Assembly (NCBI GenBank): GCA_019648995.1
Contig: BLXT01000383.1
Location: forward strand, 185,884-221,707
Direction: 5' to 3'
Length of the DNA stretch: 35,824 nt
Origin: Plakobranchus ocellatus
Taxonomy: Eukaryota > Mollusca > Gastropoda > Plakobranchidae
Below, piece after piece: positions 1 through 13,500 of the stretch (position 1 is the first letter of the stretch; each line of letters starts with the position of its first letter). The notes below the pieces were generated by a model that ran no database searches, was not told the DNA's origin, and worked only from the letters and a program-made list of their open reading frames with translations. The translations under genes and the position numbers were made by a program.

Positions 1-1269
1 CCTCCACCCCACCCCACCCCCAAAAAAAAACCCACTCTTTTTTCTTCTCCATAGTGTTGTACATAAAAACTTACATAAGCTGTGCCTGCAGTGTATGCAC
101 TGCTGCCAGAGCCTCAAATGCTTTTTTTGTATCAGGCGAGCCCTCCACCCCAGGGTTTACAGGCACATGTGCCAAAGCCTAGACAGGAAAAGAACAAAGC
201 ACAATCTTGATAAAATGATTACATGTGTAAGATTTCATATTCTATAGCAGAAGTCCCAAACGCCCCAGCTTGTTTTGCAAAATAAAATTGCTTATGCTAA
301 TTTGCCTCACGATCAGTCTGGATAAGTTGGGTGTTACATATAACACTTTTGAGAAAAAATTTACTTTAATTTCATTCTTCCTCCTTTGAAATGTTTTTTT
401 TTTTAATGTAGAAATTCCCTGTTTTGGCAAAAAAAAAAATAACATACTTCTGTTTTCACCATTGCAAATTTCATAGAAAAAAATTCAGGCTTTTTCAATA
501 TATTAAAATGTTCAAGAATAGGTGACCTCCTTTTTAAAAACTGGAAACACTCAGTCCCAACCTTGTTATAGAATAACGTCAATGGTTATCTTTGCCTACT
601 ACAATCGGACAAGATCATGGCTAATAATGTCCTTTTTATTCATGAATGTTGAAGGTAAACAGTGCCGGAAGATACCCTTTGAACAAATTCTGAAATTATT
701 TTTTCTTCAAGACTCATGAATTAAAAAATAAAATTTTATATATAAAACTGAGCAAAATTAATAATTTGAACTGTTTTTTGGGCAAGTTTAACAGAAAAAT
801 AAATAAACCTCTGTAATATATGTTTCAGACAATATGGCTTTCAACAATTTCATGAGGAACTGAATATACGTACGATTACACTCAGCTATTTTCTTTGCTT
901 GTGATCACAAGCAACAGCCAATCACACTTACTAGAGTTAAACATTGCAGGGAATGTGAGGTGAGTGAAAACGCCTGTTCTTTCCTTTAAGTCCCTCAAAA
1001 GGAACAATTCTCATAATTTCCCATTTAAAAACTTCCTCTGAGGTATGCTTTTAATATAGAACATAGAAACAATTCAGACTTTTAATGTAGAAGCAACTAA
1101 GATCTTGACATAGTTGGTAGACGGTAGGTTTTGTGCCTGTCTGTGATGGATTTGTACCGCTTGCTGTGGATGAGTTGTCTACACATAGGCACTACTATTA
1201 CCCTCTGCCAATGATCTATTTTGAGATGTAGATCTATTTGAAAGGAACATATTATGAGATTTTAGGCTG
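1..1269 (-). other. AXDND1 3' flank / probable 3' UTR
   Basis: No further coding exon is seen. Minus-strand AATAAA at 640-635 is a candidate polyadenylation signal about 630 bases past the stop, with a closer ATTAAA near 1053-1048. The first 30 bases are a C-rich run followed by an A9 tract. Confidence 0.35.
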
Positions 1270-1512
1270 TCAAAAAAGGAGCTTAGCTCTTGGTTTTTTC
1301 TCAACTTGTTCTTTAGGAAGATGATTTTGATCACCTATAGGCAGGAATTTCATAAGCAAAGCCAGGAGACCAACCTGTGCAGCATCCACCCCAAATGTCT
1401 GTCTGTGAGTGTTCGCATCGTGGCCCAGGACTTCAATCCTGTCTCCCTTCTGTTCCTCAGCTGGTGAGGCTGTTTTGCCTGGTGTGCCTGGCTGTGGAGA
1501 TTTCTTGATCTC
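1270..1512 (-). CDS. AXDND1: AXDND1 coding exon 24 with stop codon
   Basis: Acceptor ttgaccag, phase 0. The frame stays open for 80 codons to TGA at 1272-1270: a Pro/Lys-rich linker, then NTHRQTFGVDAAQVGLLALL and a basic end (KKPRAKLLF). A possible donor (CAG|gttggt) lies inside, but I see no later exon in the window, so reading through is the simplest model. Confidence 0.7.
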   Translation of the reverse strand, partial: EIKKSPQPGTPGKTASPAEEQKGDRIEVLGHDANTHRQTFGVDAAQVGLLALLMKFLPIGDQNHLPKEQVEKKPRAKLLF

Positions 1513-4500
1513 CTGGTCAAAAGAATCACATTAATTCATGAGGTTATCCAGGAAAATCTAGAAATTATCATTGATTCCCAATTAAAATCCAAATATCATT
1601 GGATATGGTCTTGCTTATATGAACAGATCAAATATACAGCTCAGGCAGTATACATCAAAAACAAGCTGAGTTTTGGTTCCGCATGACTAACTCCAAATAT
1701 CAACTGTTAACAAGAGAGGGAACCAATGATTCATTTCTTGATGAGCAGAAATTTCTGTAGATATATTCCAGTCTTTTTGTACAGAACATTATGCTAATTT
1801 CTACCGCTTTATTTTAGTATTTTGATGTCTGTTAAGTCTTGTGGATCTGCAAATCCAACAATTTTTGATAATACTACACATTTAATAATAAAAACATTTA
1901 TTGGTTGGGATAAACAAAGTCACTTAATATTTAGGCTTACATGATTGTTGCTTTTATCATTTGTTTTCAGAATTAACACTCATCAGGCTAATCTTACACA
2001 CAAAAAAAAAAATGTTACAGGTTTTCTGATGTTCTTTTTTTCTTTCGAATTCCAGGGCATTTCATTGCAAAACTGAGTGCCTTGAACTCAAAATTGTATT
2101 TTTCTAGAATCTTTATAGTCAACGAAAATTTTTACTCTTCTAAGAGTGCAGATCAAAGTACTTACATCAGGATTAAGAAAATGCATCTTGTAATCACATA
2201 TTTTACTATCACTGCAACATTATCTTTAACTACTTTGTACGAAATCAGTCATTTGTGATCAATTGTCCAATGGTGATAACAGCAAAAAATGGCTTTCAAA
2301 AGCTACAACTCCTGAAATTTGCAGCAAAAAAAAATATACTTGACATTTTCAACAGCTTTTGAATAATTTGTTTTATATTTGCTAATTGATTCCAGTCTTG
2401 TAGGTAAATTACATAAATGATAATTTTCACCTTTTTCTGAGTTTCTTCTGGGGGTTGCTGTCCTTGCTCCGCAGCTGACGGCTCCTCTTTCTCACCTGCT
2501 TCTGCAGCTTTGACCCCATCACTGTCAGTCTCTTCAGGCACAGCGTCTGTTGTGTCACCATCGGTGTCTGTAGGCTCTTCTCGTGGAGCACTCTTATCAC
2601 ACATGCATCGTATGGAGAGGAAAGCATTGGATATCACTGCTTTAGATAATGGCTTTTTTCTAAATCTCTTTTCCTTCCATTTTCTGTTCCTTTTTCTTGT
2701 TGAGATATAACTATTATCACTGCGTAACATTTTTGGCCATGCTGAATAAAAACTATCATAGACAATGCTCATTTGTAATAAGGAAATCAAAATCATTTCT
2801 GTTAACCAATATAATTGTAAAAAGTTAAAAGTTGCAATATATATTATACTTTATTTTTTCTTTATCTCAACAGCATAAAAATATTTAATTCATATTTCTT
2901 GTCCATTTAATACATGAAAACTTAAATGCACAGTTTTTACTTTTATGTGGAACTGAAAACTTGCTGAGACACGTTCTATACTAAATGTAAGATATTCAAT
3001 AATCAGAAAGTATTGATCACTTACTCCTCAGGAAATAACAAAAACTCTTTTCGACTAATATGTATATGTCTTTATACACTAAAATTCATAATGGAAAAAT
3101 TGCAATATATGCATTCCTTCTTATTAGAAATATAGACTAATTATTAAAGCAATACTTTTCTTACCTCCTGTTGAGTTGTGGAGCTCTCCAGTCTCTCTCG
3201 GTCAACAAAGGCCACCCTGTCCTGTGGCATGGATGGTGTTGTTGTTTTAGTCAATGTGGTAGATGCACGTGCAGGAAACAGTTCCTCTATGGAATCTCCG
3301 GTCAGCTGCGACATGAGGATCTGGGCAGTGTGGATCCAGTCCTCACACTCTGACTGTACACAGATGTAGTTTTGACACCATAAATTATCCCAAAAGACTT
3401 ATGCATATGGGATGCAGAAACAATTAAAAACATTATTGTGGCCCATAAACCTCCATCTTTCAGTGTAAAGGTGTTGAAATGGCTTTTCAAACAAAAATGT
3501 AGGGTGGGCAGGTTCATAACACAAATAGTAAAGAGCAAAAAATAAAATCTATTTCTTTATTGCTTATTCTCATAGAGCAAGATGACTCCTAATAACTCAA
3601 ACAAACTTTTTATACTCTAAAATATTTTGAAATGAAACACACCTTGTTTTCTGATATATGTCGCTGATCTAATTTTTTTTTTAATGAGCCTTCTCCATTC
3701 TCAGGTTGCTTAGGATGTAGGATTATTTTTTTTTTAATATATTCAAATAAGCATGTATGTCCTAATCCATTCTGTTTTTATGGTTTAAACAGTGCATTAT
3801 TAGCACTGTGATTGACAACCACAGGTCCCAAGATTCCCATGAATGGAGAAAGCCACTGTGTGTACTACCAGTATACTGACCCTCAGTTTAGCCAAGTCCT
3901 TGAGCTCATGGTCAGCATTCTCTTCATTGTTGTCTTGCCTGGCCTGTGTGTTCTCCATCACAATGCCATTGCAGCATCTGGTGAAAAAAAGAAATGCCAC
4001 TTTTATTATCCAAGGTGAAGTCTAATGTTGCAATACAACTACGAGTATCAAGGAAAAAAAATAAGAATGCAAAAATTGAGATCAAAATATTCGTTGTGAA
4101 GCCTCATAGCTAGATAAGTTTCATTTAGTTCTAACCTTTCATAAAGACAAGTTTGTGACATGAGGAGGGAAATAAAATGTATCTGATTAATAAGGTTTAA
4201 AGAAGCAGAGTTTTCTCAAAGAGAAGTGGCATTGAAAGAGGTAATGCTTAAAACATAGAGACATTTAAGCGAAAATAAGAGAGCTGACCGGTAGGACTTA
4301 AATTTTGCAAGCCAGAAATAAAGTTTGAGATTAAAAATTAATAAATATAGCACATAAATCTAGTTATGGGTAAGTTTGTTTTTTTTTTGTTTGTTTTCTT
4401 TTGTTTTTCTTCATTCTGAAAGGTACCTTACAGAGCAATGATTATGAAAGGTTACATATTTAAAAACAGTTATTTATGGTTTAAATGCATTTGCTTTAAT

Positions 4501-7500
4501 AAAAAAAATATTGAAAACTTAAGCATTTCAAATCAATTCGTGAATTGCAATGAAATAATGAAAAGATATTAAACTTTTTTTGCATCTAAAAAGTTTTATC
4601 TCATAGCTTGTTCTAAAATTTTTCTGAAACTATTTTTACTATGTAAAGAGAAAAATAGCATTCAAAAAACATAAAAGCGTTTTAGAGATTTGGATAATGG
4701 TAACAATGAAAGCTGCATACAATGTGACGTAGTTGGAGAAAGTCTCAATGGATTCAAACAGTGTCTTGACGACCTCAATGAGCTGGGGGATTGATGCGCT
4801 GCCCAGCAGTGCCATCTCTGCAGCTTCTTTAGAGTTACCCTCCTTGTCTGGGGCCAAGCGGAGCAATACTTGAACCATCCAGCGCACCATCTCCGAGTGG
4901 AGAGATGACACCTTGTGTAGAGAAGAGAAGTGGGCAAATGTGAAGGGAAGAAGTAAAGGAGTGATAGAATATTTTGATTTGGATTTAAGGGCATGAGATA
5001 AAGGAAGAAGAATCATCCCAATATCAGTGGCAATAAAATATGTTCAAGGTGCAGATTAAACAAAGATCAGAGATAGGACTTTCACGAGGCAAAGAGTGAT
5101 TTACGAAGATGCCCTTAGATGTAAATTCACTAAGCTAAAACAGGACTTGCATTAGAAGCTTCGGAAAAAAAATAGAACAAGCCCATACTTGTTTGGGTCA
5201 GTCGGCTCCATTACAGGTTGATTCGAGTATTCTTGGCCCTCATCAGGCCAGACACTGGTGGCAGATTAAAACCCATAACAGTAAGGTCCCTTCAGATCAC
5301 AGGGTGAGTCAATTATCAACTACACCACCAAAACCTTAGAGAGAGGTGGAAGGGGACAGAGCTATAAATGTTCAACAATAAATTGAAGGAAAGGCGCACA
5401 AGGATGCTGTGATGCTACAGTGCTTCATTTTGAAATTCTCAGTTCTAATTGTGCCAAAGTCAAAAAGGAATGTTAATAAAGAAAATGCAATTTAACTGTT
5501 TGACCAAAAAATATGTATTACACATAAGAATTTGAAATTTTATATGTTCCAATCAGGCCTTTAATTGATAACTTTAAGTATTTGTCTATCAAATAAAGGG
5601 TTGCAGGTTTGAATCCTCAGCCCAGATAAATAAATTTTAATCTGCATCGCTGTTTCCACCCAGACCCATTGGATAGTCAGTCTTTTTAAACTGAATTCTG
5701 TACAAACCACTAATGAGTATTGCATGGCAATCCATTTCATCAAGCCAGATGCCTAGAAAAACAAAAAAACTATGCCCCTGGTTAGCCTACAATTCATTTT
5801 GAGTATAAGGCTTCACTTCATTGTACTTGATTCTAAAAATTAGCTGTTATAAATAATTTCTTTCATTACCAAGATGCATCAACAACCTTAAGTGTTTTTT
5901 TTTCAGGGCAAAGAAAACATTATGTTCATTTCCCTATCACTCGTTCAAAGCAGATGTGTGGGATATTTTTCGCTAAAAGTTTTATGGCTTTTAAGGAATG
6001 GATGGTGTGCATGCTATCAGTCAGCACGAATGATGATAATTAATCGCAAAGTTAGGGATTTAATATCATTCATTCATCTGTTTATTTGTCATTTCTTAAC
6101 TAGTGAGATTGTAGCTATTGCCCTACATTCCAACTTCCTTGAGATCACATAAGGAAAAAAGGTGGATGGGATAAATTATATCAACAATCAAGCAATCAAG
6201 CATGCAATCTTAACCAAACAATGGAAATTTATTTTATCTTATCCTATCCCAGACTAACCTGTTCCACTAGTTTAGCATCCTCGCTGTCAATGGAATTACT
6301 TGCAGTTGTCGCCCACTTCTGCGTCTTTCTCACCACATCATGGATATCAATGCTTTGTGGTGGAGAAAAGTTATTAACAAAAATGTCCTTCAAATTTCAA
6401 GTTGATTTTTTTTTAAACATAGACTCAATTCGTTTAATAACATTTTTTTTCCTTCTTTTTCAGCATAATATGTTTGAAAATACGTTCTTCTTTGATGATG
6501 GCAACAGTTGAACAAATAGACTCCAAATACAGTTCCAGCATCAAGTTAATCTTTTCAGTTTATTTGAATAACAACGCCCTTTTTTTTCACTTTAAATTCA
6601 CAATTTGCTGCTTTCTTCTGCATATTTTTTTTTTACTTAAAAAAAAGGCTATTTATATGCAAATCCTTAACTTTTCTTGAAACATACCATTACATCATAG
6701 AAAAAAACTCAGCTACATGTCTTTATCTTTATGGCGTTTTTGTTCAAACGTACATGAAAATCTATTTTGAAAATAAAACTTTTAGAGTTATCTCCAAAAC
6801 AATATAAAATTCACACATCAAATGTAAAAAAGTGATGAGGAATGCTGCTACTTAGCAATTAAATAAAATAGAGACTGAGCCTACAGTGCCTGGGTCCTGA
6901 GTGCAAAAAATAACTTAGGAGGCGATTTGTGCAAGGAGTAATGTGCAGGTGACATGCCAAACATCAGTGTGTTGCTAACACATCAACTACATGGATCTTA
7001 TAGAGCACAATTATAGGAGATTTCTTTTGCTTGACATTTTTTTTCAAGATCGATAAGGAAAGGAAGTGGATTAAAACTTGAACATTCATACAAAGTTGTT
7101 TTCATAACTTATAATGTATATGTATTAAAACCAGTCGTAGATGTTGCAGATAAAACGTTTGAGAAAAAAAAAAAAAACGCTAAAGTTGTTTTTCTTCCAT
7201 TGAATCTTTTGTTCCAAAGATTAAAAATCCCAATCTTGGTTTAAAATCAACATAGCTGTTTACAGTTTTTTATTTCACCTGTACAAATCTTAGATTAATG
7301 GTTTAAAAGTTTCAAAATGCAATCTCTGCTTCATTAAAACTAGCCTGGCTGTGACCAGACCATACATAAAAAGACATCAATTGCACTATAGAAATATATA
7401 AAACAAAATAGAAAAAAGTTGCTTAGGCTTTGAAACAAAAATTATATTGCGAATATCTAAGAGAAGACCATCAATAACATACAAAAATTTTTTGTTGCTA

Positions 7501-10500
7501 ATATTGTCAAACTTCTTCAAAATTTTTGTATCACATCCTGTTGTGCAATTTCTGAAAAACGGTTCATTTCACATATGAATACAATTACCCTCTTTGGTGT
7601 TAAAATAATTATTGTTGAATATTTCCCACTTCTAATTTTTTTTTTCATTACGAAAATGAATTTTTATCAATGCTTATTGCAGTGTAATTTTTCAAGGTTA
7701 GAAAAAAACTTATCATGTCAAAGCTCTCACTTCATTTTTTTCTATCAAAAAAATTCTTTTTAACCCATAAAAGTAAAGCAAAGCTTGGCAATAACTCAAA
7801 ATGGCTGTATTTTAGCTGGTACCAGGAAGCTGCATTGTAAAGATAGAGAAGCACTATTTTAGGGAAACTTTACTAGTTTTATTGTGATGCATAATACATC
7901 AAACGTTTGAGCAGCTGTGCCAGATAAATTTCAGTATATGCTGAACCAGGGCAATGATCGTTTCAAAATTGCTGGCAAGTGAAGCAACAAACGAACAAAC
8001 TACATATTCTTGTTTTTAAGTCGATAGTTATGTGCATTCTCAAACATCATTACGTAGCAAAAATATGATTGATTTTGGCAAATAGTTACACAAGATAATA
8101 AAACTTGGGAGTTTCAACACCTTTGCTTAAGATTGAGACAATTTTTTAAAAACTGGAAACACAACTTGAATGATCTGGGGAAAATTAAAGAGCCATAATA
8201 GTCAATGGCAAAAAAAAAAACGAATTAATTGAAATAGAAGAGTGAAGTAAGATACTGTGAAAACAAACAGTTGCAAAGAGATTTGGTCATTTAGTCCTAG
8301 ATGTCCAGATGATAGCAGGTATCCATTAAAAGTTGGAGTTCTCTTTATCTGTGGAACAGAATTGAAAACAAGATGTGGACAGCTAAAGAAAGGAAAAATA
8401 AGGCATCACTTCAAAAAATAAGTTTAGAGGCAGGATGGAAAAATCAAGACCCAGATCTGTTATTAATGAGCTGGTGTAGGGAATTTTAAGGTGGTTTATC
8501 AAATAATCCCAAGGCATAGTTTCAATAGATGAGGAAAGAAAATCTCAGTCTTTATCAAGATTTAGGATCAGGAAATTTTATTCACACATGTTGAAAGTTA
8601 TCGAAACACAATAAGTAAAAGATTGGCTTGATCAGCTTTAGTTTCATGTTTAATTTTTCTCTAGCAGGTATTGCTACTATCAGTACAAAAACTTGACTCG
8701 CTATTCAGCATAAGGCAATAATAAATTGAGTTTTGTTTTCTTTCTTTTTTAAAAGCCTATTTGCTAAAAGAAATCAATAAAAAGAAAGGCCTTTGTCAGC
8801 TTTGGCAAAAATGCAAGCTCGAATCAAAATCAGCTATTACATTCAAGCATGAGCGACAGAAAGAATGCTAAAAAAACAATGCTTTATGCAAAGAGCTCAA
8901 GATGCTTATTAAAGATTAATTGGGGCATTATGCTGGGCATTTCGGCAATTTAGGCATATGAATGATGTAAAATTGTATTTTGTTACTAGCTATCAAATAA
9001 GATAAAATTGGAATTTATGTTGCTGCTTTATTTTAAGAATGCAATTGTTTAAGATTTTACACAAAACAAAATTTGCTAAATCAGTCAAGGTTTTGTTGGC
9101 CTCGTTTCTTTCAAACAGAAATTGTTTTTAATCTTACAAGCAGTATTAAGGGACGTAAGAGCCATTAAACTTCCATCAGATTCAAAAGCTATTTTTCTTG
9201 CCTTATCAAAAATGTGGGCATGAAAAAGTAACTCTGGTTTCAAAATGAGGCAGCAGAATTTAGCGAATCAACACTACTATTCTTTAAAGTTGGATATAGA
9301 TGCAGGCAGAGAAAAATGTAATAGATATTAAAATTTTCAATGTCTTTAAATGAATCAGGTGATTTTAAGGCTTACAGTCTGGTGGAGAAAATTTATGAAC
9401 AAAAATGTACTTCAAATTTCGTGTTGGTTTTTCTTTAAAAATACTCTCAAACTGGCAATAACAACAGTGAGTATGACAGGAACAGCTTTAGCCAAACTAC
9501 CATGATTCAATATTTTATTGTGTAAAAGTGTATCACAATAAACAGAGAAACAGAAACAAAATGTCACTAGCATGACTAAGTTTTGCACATGACTCTAGCT
9601 GACAAATCTACTCAGACAATTTTGACCATGCCCGCTGATTGGTGGAGAAACAAGAGAGTATATCTGGAGACACCCAGTGAAATGGACACAATCATAATCA
9701 TCAGTGGTGTTCACAGCTGTCATTCAAAAAAACTGAAGTTTAGAAAAATGCAGGGTTTAGGCTACATACACCACAGCCCTAATACAAGATCATATTACTA
9801 GTATATGTATATAAAGGAAACCGTGTGTGATGGGTTGGTTTGCAGGGTGAATAGTCAAAAATGAGAAGGGTACGCCTACTGCCAAAGAAGATTTTATTAT
9901 GGTTAAGTTTGTTTTCGCACAATGCTGGGAAGGGTTGTTATAAGGTTATGACTACGGATGCTACATGGGAACACTTAGAGAAATAGATTACATGTATCTG
10001 CTTGTCTGCTTTGCTCGCTGAAAACTGCAAAAATAAGTGGTTGAGAAATGAAGGAGAGCACAATCAGTGTGTCTCATGAAAAAATCAATATTAAATTGGT
10101 GTTAGAAAAAAATTCTTCTGTTCAAACTAAAAGGACAAGATAATTTATATTCGAAGCGCAAAAACCCAGAGTCATACACATTTTTTGTTTTATGGATCTG
10201 CTTTGCTTTTTGAAAGAATTAATGGTTATCAATACTTAAAAAACTGCAGTTGCCCCTTTTTGCATGGCAAAAGGTGAATGTAGGATAGAGGGAGGATTGT
10301 TTAGCTGATAGCAAACATAAGGAAAGACACAAAAACACAAATCTGAAGTGCTGATATTTTTGTGCAATCCAAGCCATCACCCAAATCAGTTTGTGTGATT
10401 CACCTTCACACAAAAATATTTATCTATAAATCTATAAACTGCCTGCTTCTTTGTGATGAATATATCTCTCTGATTTATATTGACACAAACTTCAGTTGAT

Positions 10501-13500
10501 TTAGAGTGAATCAAAAAAACTTTTTAATCTATTCAGGAAAAAAAAATTGTTTTGCTGGTAATCCAAGGTAAAGACAATTATTATTCTAATGGTGATACAT
10601 GAATAATAAAGATGAAAATAAAGCTATTGAAGTTATTGATGCTGATGCTGCAAATAATGATGAGTTTAAGAATGAATCTGATAATTAAAAGAACAGTGTT
10701 AATAACAGCCTTTGCAGTCATGATAATATTTGTAGTTATAGCGTAAGAAATGATGTTCAAAATAATGATTGATAATAGTAATAGGCCTACTAATATCTTT
10801 CTTGATTTGAAATTCACAATCAACAGTCTAAAATATTGAATTCAAATCCATTTCAAAGATTTACCTAGTTTGTTAGGGATAGAGCACAAAGGAGCAGGCA
10901 ATTTTCTCCTTCCCGCAGGTTTAGAGAATATGATTTGACTGAGCTGAAACAGTTTCTGTGCTGCCTGATTGGCTTTCAATTGGTGCTTTGTACTTGTTTA
11001 TTCTTGATCATAAAATAAAATATTGAATAGGGAGAAAGATTTTTTTATACTCTACAATATTATTGCCACAACTTTACAAAAGTAAAGAAGTTTATCGAGT
11101 GAAAAAGGACATCAAAGGTAAGTTCAAACGTGTCACCTAGTCATATTTTGGGAATTTTAATTTTTATATACAATTTTTGCTAGATCAAAGTAGTTAAAAA
11201 TGAAAAGTCAACACTTTTTTAACCCACTAAACCACATTCTCTTTTGTCAACCTGCAACCACTGATATAAAGGGGAGACTGAGAGATAAGGCATTCAGATG
11301 AATGTCCAGAGGATAGTATTGGAATACTTTCCTCCTTCCCATCTTCACTATGCCTGCCCGCCTAATCAAGATCACCCTTCTGACTTAATTTGTTCTCTCC
11401 TGTTTTCTCTACCTGACATGTGGGCGGCCATCTTGCCTGTCTTCATCCCTTTGGCTGGTGCCCACATACTCATACGCCTGCTGGACAAGGGTCAGCCACT
11501 CCTCCAGAGTCTGGTACAGTGCTCCCCACTCTGTGTCAGGTAATGGTAAGATTCCCTGGGCGTGTGACGTCACCTTGGTCTCCCAGGTCTCTAGAGAACT
11601 TTGCAGGTTTATTATCAGGCCGGCCACACCTGAGAGAAATGGTGAGAAAAACTTAATAGTCACAGACATGATCAAAGCAAGTGAAAATTTTAAAAAAATT
11701 TTAAGGCATATAGATATATATGTGTTATACAAATATAGTCCATGGAATTTATAAACATCTATGGTTTTATGGTGTCTTTAGCCCTTTGTGACTCAGGGCA
11801 GCAATTAGCTAAGTTCACATAACTAAATCTATAAATTAAAGCTAGAATTGATAATTTTTTCAAAACCAAGTCAACTTGCCATTCTCTCCTGTGATTCTGT
11901 GTTGAAACTGGGTCAGCAATTGGTCCACCTCCTACAAAAAAAAGGGTAGGAAATTTTTCAAAAATCTGTTGGAATTGTCACATCAGTGTGAGCAAAATTA
12001 CAATCTTTTTCACACTGACAATACTAAGAGAAAATTGTCAGGGACAGTGTAAAAAGCCCTTGTATGGGCCACGAGAGATGGAGCTAATTTTATTAGCTAA
12101 AAGATACATGATGCAAATTTGCTTATAAAATTCAGTTGCATATCTTTCATCTGTCACACTATAACCCCTCTGGTCTTGAATTATATTTCTCTCTCATCTT
12201 TGTGTCAAATTGCTAAGCACTGTTAAAGTAAAGATCCTCTTCAGGAAAAAAGAAAACTAATATCTCTTCTTCTCATAAGTCTTGTGATTTGTAAAATCTG
12301 AGATTTTGTCAAAACAATGTCCTTTAAAGTAGACTAAGTACAACTGTACATTTGCTTAATTTCAAATTTAATTGAACTAAGTGTTAAAATTTGACATATA
12401 TTTCATACTATCTAGCTCATCACAGATATGCCACTGACTGCAAATTAATAAGTCGTGCAAAAACCAATAATTTTCAATCATGTCATACTATATCGTTCAT
12501 TCTCTTCTCTAATAGATTTCCTGAGACAGCTTCAATCAATGGTAAAGAAAAACAAGTATTCTTTTTGTTGCTCCATTAGAACTCTGCTGTGTTTGTGTCA
12601 AGCTTCTAATTTAACTACTACAGTGAACTACTGAAAAGTCGATGTCATTGGGGGACTCAAAAAAATATGATCTTTATATCCAAGTATTCACTTATCCATT
12701 CCATTGCTCTTTACAGTAAGGGATGTCAGTGACACAGTGGATAGCAAATCCACCGAGAAGGGTCCTGAGATCTGCAAGGACCCTTCTATCATGGGTTTGA
12801 ACCCCGCCTGACAGAGGACCTGAAAGCCTGATATCACTTGTTGTGGACTGGCTATAGACAAAATCAAAAGCAACCCTTACAATAAAGGGATAGCAGCACA
12901 AATTCCAGCAGTGTACGATCTACTTAAATGGAGATCGACTTATGCAAGTTTGATTTGAATGAATTATACTGTAGGCTAAATTGCATACACCATGTATGCA
13001 TTAATTCAATACTGCAAGCTTAAGTTTTACATCAAACAAAATAATTTGTTTCAAATAACTTATCTTTTATAAATCAAGAACAGTATTTCTGACCTCATTC
13101 AGAGCATGCATGCTGTGCTGGTCTTGATGAGTCCTGTTGTCAGGCCCACGGTGACGACCAAATACCTTGAGTGCGGCATCAGTCCAGCCTTCCATCTCAC
13201 GGCGGATCTGAGACAACTCCTCCTGGCTGTTAAGCAAATTGTCTCCCCCATACACATCAGTTTCACGCACTACAGCCTGATGCAATGAAAGTATACACAC
13301 AAAGTTTTTAAAAATGCTTCCAACATGCAATTGCCTTCGTAAGAATAATTGTTATCAAACTGACAATCATTAGACAATTAAAGAAATTTATGTAAGGAAC
13401 CTTTTATTCTGTTTTAAATTTGTAATCCAGTTAATTGTGACATTGAAAATTTTAAATGGTAAAGATTTTATATTCACTGTTTAGAGTATAGATCATAGTC

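Larger units (their letters stand above)
1513..3880 (-). other. AXDND1 introns 21-23
   Basis: Introns 3354-3880, 2593-3164 and 1513-2430 (527, 572 and 918 bp). AT-rich with short homopolymers; I see no further exon, RNA gene or clear repeat in them. Confidence 0.5.
6353..11412 (-). other. AXDND1 intron 18, 5.06 kb
   Basis: The largest intron of the gene. It is AT-rich and gene-free in all frames as far as I can see; open frames are short and lack exon-like borders. It holds two copies of a roughly 70-bp sequence (6359-6425 and 9381-9450, entered separately). Confidence 0.5.

Noticed and set aside
11298..11754. Plus-strand open frames of 78-98 codons
   Set aside because: They are shadows of AXDND1 exon 18, which lies on the minus strand and has splice sites and phase support.
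12721..12810. A functional tRNA gene
   Set aside because: The A and B boxes are 64 bases apart, no proper acceptor stem closes, and a related decayed copy exists; a SINE fits better.
12692..12901. Open frames around 12.7-12.9 kb
   Set aside because: They overlap the tRNA-derived SINE and have no exon signals.
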